A stretch of DNA of 64,000 nt. Origin: Schistosoma haematobium (Eukaryota > Platyhelminthes > Trematoda > Strigeidida > Schistosomatidae). The position numbers were made by a program, and so were the translations under genes. The stretch spans positions 91,545,364 to 91,609,363 of the forward strand of contig NC_067196.1 in NCBI RefSeq assembly GCF_000699445.3, read 5' to 3'. The notes below the pieces were generated by a model that saw only the letters and a program-made list of their open reading frames with translations, was not told where the DNA came from and did not search any database. Positions 56,591-64,000 of this stretch are shown here, piece after piece (within the stretch, counting starts at the first letter, position 1; each line of letters opens with the position of its first letter).

Positions 56591-57334
56591 ATACAAGACC
56601 AGACATTACAGATGCACACTTCCGTGGAGTCACATACTAAGATAAAACAGTTATCCATTGCTTCCTGATTATCGCATGGTTGTTTAACTAAAATCATTCT
56701 ATGATGTTTGCTGTCAATGATTGTTACATATTTCAGAATAGATGGATGTAAAATAATGGTAGTGTATTTGTATCAAAATCCTGAAAACTATTGTCAGTTA
56801 CATATGATTAACCTTGTTATGGTTATTATTATTATCATCATTGTTTTGACTATTGGTATTTGTGTATAATATTGAACATTAAGACAGGGTGTGGTACATT
56901 CATTAGGTTTGTTTCTGAATGAATATACTGAAGTCTATTTATTGTTTTCTACTCTATATATATTGATTTATTATAGTGACATGGTTTTTTTTTGCTGCTT
57001 AATAGGAAACAATGTGAGGGTTACCTACCTCACCATAACGTTTATTTATTTTCAATAAGATAAAATATGCTTTTACGCCCTCAGATATCAGCAATTTTAA
57101 CCAATAAGACCTTGTACATACTGTATTGTCTTAAGATCAATCTGAATTGTCTGTTTTTCTTATGGATTTCTGAATGTTCTCTGCTGAGGAATCTCATGTT
57201 AAGACGAAACAGTTGTTCAATGCTTTCTGGCTTTTAATAGTGATGTTAAATATGAAATATATTTTGCTTATCGCTTTAGTTGACAAAAAGTAAAGTGAAA
57301 GTATAATTATTATTGAAGTATGTGCTGATGGTGC
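56591..57334. other. No recognised feature
   Basis: AT-rich spacer; a SINE-B-like scrap (GCTGAGGAATCTCATG) near 57181. Confidence 0.4.
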
Positions 57335-57445
57335 TATTCCAAAAGAAAATGACTTATCTGAAGTTTATGCTGATGATGTCGTTCAGAAGAACGATGAAAG
57401 CTCCACGACCAAACCATCTAGCTCAGAGAACAAAACTCCATCGTA
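57335..57445 (+). repeat. Coding-like dispersed repeat, fragment
   Basis: Plus frame reads LSEVYADDVVQKNDESSTTK then PSSSENKTPS, the best-preserved version of the C-terminal motif. Confidence 0.55.
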
Positions 57446-57759
57446 AATGACTTATTCAACATTAGACTATCCAATTCAGATAACACAACATCAATAAAAT
57501 GTTATTCATTCATTTGGAAGAATGAGATAGGTGTCATGAAGAATATTTATTGTGTCAGAGAAGGATCTTAAAAGTATTGTATTCTTTGTGCTGAATGGTT
57601 CTGTAATACGGTATCGCGATTTTCCTTTTTTCCCATACCATAATCATCAGTATATACTTTTAAAGAAGTCAAGCGCTAATAGAGAACCAACTGTTATTTA
57701 ACTGTATTGAACATAAAGACAATTCTTCTTATTAGTTATTCAATGTTGAAACAATAATT

Positions 57760-57872
57760 TTTTCTGGTTAGTGTTTTTTAAAGAGTTAGTTTTCTACAGG
57801 ATGGGGTCGCTAACCGCATGCCCAACTCTCATCCTTTACCCGGGCTTAGGACCTGCACTAACTCTAGAAGAG
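57760..57872 (-). repeat. Dispersed repeat R4
   Basis: Complement of GTTAGCGACCCCATCC and GAAAACTAACTC blocks shared with 44254-44385 and 52505-52645. Confidence 0.58.
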
Positions 57873-58163
57873 CTACAGGCTGAAGAAGAAGTTATGAAAT
57901 GACGATGGAAATGAATAGAATATACATTACAGAAATCATCAAACTGCATCACCAGACAAGCCCTAACCTGGCAGTCCTGGAAGGAATCGGAAAATAGGAA
58001 AACCAAGGAACACAATACGTCTGGATATTGAAGCAGGTATGAAACAGATGAATAACAACTGGAAACATCTGGAATGGATTGCCCAGGACAGGGTTGGATG
58101 GAGAATGCCGGTGAGAGGCCTATGCTTCTTCACGAGGAGTAACAGGTTTAAGTAAGTAAGCAA
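57873..58163 (+). mobile_element. RTE-A 3' fragment
   Basis: Plus-strand remnant ([24 protein letters not shown]), ending GAGGAGTAACAGGTTTAAGT and (AAGT)n. Confidence 0.75.
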
Positions 58164-58426
58164 AAATAATAACTATAAATGATTAACTATAAAGTATGAT
58201 GTTACTTATATTTCATTTTTATTTGTTACAATAGAAGTTTTCTGTAACAGTCGCCATGTTTGATTTACCTCTTCCTTCTAGTTCACACACACACACAAAA
58301 ACAATATTTTGTTACTCATATCCTGGTGTGCATTTAGAATTGTATTTTTACATGAAAAACAAACAAACATGGGTAAATGAATAAAACTACCATTTCCGAC
58401 TAAAACTGTTTCATTACTTTGAATGA

Positions 58427-58427
<1 letters not shown>

Positions 58428-58479
<52 letters not shown>

Positions 58480-58505
58480 ATAATAATAATAATAATAATA
58501 ATAAT
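58428..58505. repeat. (ACT)n-(AAT)n microsatellite
   Basis: About 17 ACT units followed directly by about 9 AAT units. Confidence 0.95.
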
Positions 58506-58975
58506 AGTAGTACACGCCTCTGTATGTCTTATAGAGCGTGAAACCTTTTAAATACGAAAGGACAAAATATAAAGAAAACTAGTTGCCTATCCGTCTGTGT
58601 ACATCAGTGTAATACACATACAGGCACACACACACACATACATACATACATAGATACATACATTTGTTGCTTGTATTACTTTAATCACAGATTTCATGCT
58701 AAGAATCATGCATAGATTACAATGACTATTATGTCTACCATTATTTCTAGCAATAGTAGTCAGTACAAATGTAAAAATGGTTAATTGTAAACGTAATAAC
58801 AAAACTTCCATAATGCTTATTTGATTGACATATTGTATATTTCATTAATTTGAGAAAAAAACAAAACAAAAAAGGAAACAAAACACTGTATAGTTAGATT
58901 AGTAGTATTAATAGTAGTATATGTGGTTATTATGATTCTTATATTTATATTCAATAAAAGTTGATTAGATGTGAA
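58506..58975. other. No recognised gene
   Basis: AT-rich with a short CA/CATA run at 58620-58662. A 74-aa minus-strand frame has no signature. Confidence 0.4.
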
Positions 58976-61680
<2,705 letters not shown>

Positions 61681-61879
61681 CGGTAATTCTTTCTCTATTG
61701 ACTATACAGTAAACAATTTATTTTATAAATGGAAAGCGAAGTCAATTATGGTATTTACTTAAGCATGACTTCATCTTCCTTTATTTGTATCTGGGATATA
61801 CACATGAGACGAATGAATTCTAATGATTTGTCTATACCTGGTGGTTGATAAAGCAGAGTAATTTTTTTACGAATCAATC

Positions 61880-62250
61880 AATTAAAATTGAATTGTTGTT
61901 TTACTTGTAACTTCCGATTGTTATTTAGGACTGTGACTTTTGACTTAAGGGTATATCGAAGCAATTCGCACAGGATGCATGTATGCCAACATGAGACTGA
62001 TCAATTGCCGTCATAAATAAGATACGAGTGAAACAACACCAAGTGAATTTAAACTACACCACACTGCACAAGCAAGTGGCTATCAGGAGCCAGTAATTAA
62101 GTATAGAACGCAATAGCGTTCGAAGCGAACAGTACTGGGTTCGAGTCTCGGGGTGAACATCAACTCGGATGCTCGTACATCTATCTGACGAGCCCCAAAT
62201 AGGACAAAACGCGCGTCGAACTGGATTCCACTGTTAACCGCTATCCACTT
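61880..62250 (+). mobile_element. Full-length SINE-A, hammerhead with one core change
   Basis: Complete unit: tail, head (box B GGGTTCGAGTCTCGG), CTGACGA core, stem II GCCC/GGAC, but AAAA in place of GAAA, then GCGCGTC. Predicted inactive. Confidence 0.78.
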
Positions 62251-62379
62251 CGCTTAGAAACAACCAATTAAAAGTTCAATAATAATTTACAATTAAAAAC
62301 ATAATTCTATTATGAGTATACGGTTATGTGTTTGTGGGGAGATTGTAGCATTTTAACACTTGAATTCATGAGTTATTGA

Positions 62380-62640
62380 GATCAGGGATGAAAGGCAGAG
62401 CAAGGTCATGAATCGATTGAAATTAGATAATAACATCGTTGAATGCCGGCTCACTGGTCTAGTGGATAAATGCTCGCGCGCGAAACCAGTAGGTCTTGTG
62501 TTCGAACCTCGCGTGGCGGGGTCGTGGATGCGCAATGTCGACGATTCCAAAGATAGAATGAAACGGCCGTCCAGTGCTTCCGGGTTTTCCTTGGTGGTCT
62601 AGCTTTAATTGACTCGTGATCTCAACTGTTAGAATCAATA
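62380..62640 (+). mobile_element. SINE-B copy
   Basis: Box A-like GCTCACTGGTCTAGTGGAT and box B-like GTGTTCGAACCTCGC; the hammerhead 5' half is destroyed while GGCCGTCCAGTGCTTCC is kept. Confidence 0.7.
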
Positions 62641-62654
62641 AATTGGTTCATCGA

Positions 62655-62700
62655 GAAGCCAGAATAAGCTGTGTGGGCTTAACATAGTAACCGATACTAT
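62655..62700 (-). mobile_element. LTR tip fragment
   Basis: AGAATAAGCTGTGTGGGCTT then ACATAGTAACCGATACTATA matches the 5' tip of the 53.3-kb LTR type. Confidence 0.5.
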
Positions 62701-62904
62701 AGATTTAATTGTTTTTTATTAGAACAAACTCTTATCAATTTTTAATATTCAGTCGTAGTTTAATCGGATTGAATATGTAGTTAGGCAAACATAAACATCC
62801 ATATATATATGTTCTAACAATTAATAAGTAATCGATTCTACATTATTATGCGAAGAATCTACGTGAAAGTAATGATGATACTTGAATTGCCAACTATACT
62901 AATA

Positions 62905-63170
62905 TCAGAAGGAGTTTTGTGAGTATTATAGTAATTTTAATAGTTGAGATCATGAGTCAATTGAAGCTACATTACTGTGGAAAACCTGAAAGTATTGGAT
63001 AGCCGTTTCCTCCTATTGTGGGACTTCTCAACAGTGCCTGTCCATGATCTCACCTCGCGAGATTCGAATCCAGGACCTATCGGTCTTGCGCACGCGAACG
63101 CTTAACCTCTAGACCATTGAGCCGGCCGGCATCTAATGGTGTTAATGTCTAAGTTCAACTAATCCAACAA
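62905..63170 (-). mobile_element. SINE-B copy
   Basis: Minus copy from the tail (AGAAGGAGTTTTGTGAG) through a decayed hammerhead (TTGAGAA) to the head (box B seen as GATTCGAATCCAGG). Confidence 0.7.
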
Positions 63171-63194
63171 CTTTATCATCTCTTTAGGACTAAA

Positions 63195-63255
63195 TGAAAA
63201 TCATTGAGATGGATGTAGAACAACAACAACAGCAGCAACAACAACAACAACCAAA
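63195..63255. repeat. (CAA)n microsatellite
   Basis: AACAACAACAACAGCAGCAA and following CAA units near 63220-63250. Confidence 0.7.
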
Positions 63256-63483
63256 GTAACAATGACTGTTTTCTTTGATAAACAAAGAAGGAAGCCACAT
63301 ATGGTTCTACTTGATAATACAAATCTAAATCAATGTCTATTGTTTGATTGATAGTTTATTTATTTGTTTGTTTTTATAGAGAGGGGGAAGGTACCAAATC
63401 CAAAATATTATCATCAGTAAATATAATAAATGTAAACAAATGAATCAAGTATATAGGGGAAGATGAGTAAAAAACTTATAATT

Positions 63484-63818
63484 TAATGAAGTTTTATTCT
63501 CTAAACTAGATGGTTTGGTCATGATCCTTTCATCGTTATTCTGAATGATACTATCAGTGTAAACTTCAAGTAAAAGTGAAAATTATGAACAAATATAGGA
63601 CCATGAATCACATCAATAGAAGATACAATCAAAATAAAAAAGTAGACAATAAAAGCTCAAAGGTGAACAATAATCAGTCAAGATCGAGATCTACAGGACA
63701 AGATGTGAGTCATATATGTGGAGAAATTCAAACACTTCACTTCTATATGAAGTTTTTATTGATGTTGTTTAGAAGAACGATGAAAACCTCACGACCAAAC
63801 CATCCAGCTCGGAGAATA

Positions 63819-63850
<32 letters not shown>
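63484..63850. repeat. Head-to-head pair of coding-like repeats plus (AAT)n
   Basis: The minus copy at 63484-63575 (TKPSSLENKT-like end) meets a plus copy at 63576-63824 that reads RRYNQNKKVDNKSSKVNNNQ, homologous to [20 protein letters not shown] at 28179. An (AAT)n run follows at 63819-63850. Confidence 0.55.
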
Positions 63851-64000
63851 TCCGTCTGAGTTACAAATCTTCTTCACCATCTTAAAAACTTATGATGTTT
63901 CTTGTCTTCCCCCCCCTCCTCTCCCGAAATTCCATCATAAGATTACATTTAATTTATATTCATTCTGATGTAAATTATGCAATGAAGGGATAGATGTTCA

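Noticed and set aside
62160..62235. Full-length SINE-A at 62 kb as an active ribozyme
   Set aside because: G12 of the GAAA core is A (AAAA), although the rest of the motif is good.

Overview
The window looks like blood-fluke (Schistosoma or a close relative) nuclear DNA. It is AT-rich eukaryotic sequence with long repeat-filled introns beside tiny introns. It carries several non-LTR retrotransposon families of the schistosome SR/Perere type and many tRNA-headed SINEs with hammerhead ribozyme motifs, as in the schistosome Sm-alpha family. There is no operon, no bona fide tRNA or rRNA gene and no CRISPR array. Species cannot be fixed by eye.

Two protein-coding genes are convincing. (1) A plus-strand, four-exon major facilitator gene (8855-30887, 562 aa) of the MFSD4/NaGLT1-like type; all four exons join in frame with GT/AG borders across introns of 6.4, 6.5 and 7.5 kb. 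(2) A minus-strand, four-exon papain-family (cathepsin L-like) preprocysteine protease (52006 down to 49673, 331 aa) with a complete catalytic set, introns of 37, 49 and 1252 bp, and AATAAA signals just past the stop.

Nearly everything else is mobile DNA. 0-8.8 kb: RTE-type pieces, SINEs and a decayed CR1/SR1-like reverse transcriptase. 8.8-31 kb: the transporter gene, its introns full of RTE-type fragments (one an 854-bp insertion with a perfect 12-bp target duplication), a Penelope-like GIY-YIG remnant and SINEs. 31-49 kb: LTR remnants (one solo LTR with a 4-bp target duplication), large inverted repeats, a nested insertion inside a SINE, and a SINE with an intact hammerhead. 49.6-52 kb: the protease gene, whose long intron holds an intact sense-strand hammerhead. 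52-58 kb: LTR-type repeats, including one split by a 116-bp MITE-like insertion. 58.4-61.7 kb: trinucleotide arrays including about 854 uninterrupted CAG units. 61.7-64 kb: more SINEs and an unnamed coding-like repeat.

The most interesting signal is that three SINE families with different bodies (A, Sm-alpha-like; B; C) each carry the same compact hammerhead layout downstream of a pol III-type box A/box B head: 4-bp stem II, GAAA, 2-bp stem III with a 4-nt loop, and stem I closing on the SINE body. Most copies are mutated. One B copy and one C copy keep every core residue and all helices. Repeat boundaries below are approximate unless target duplications or splice sites are given.
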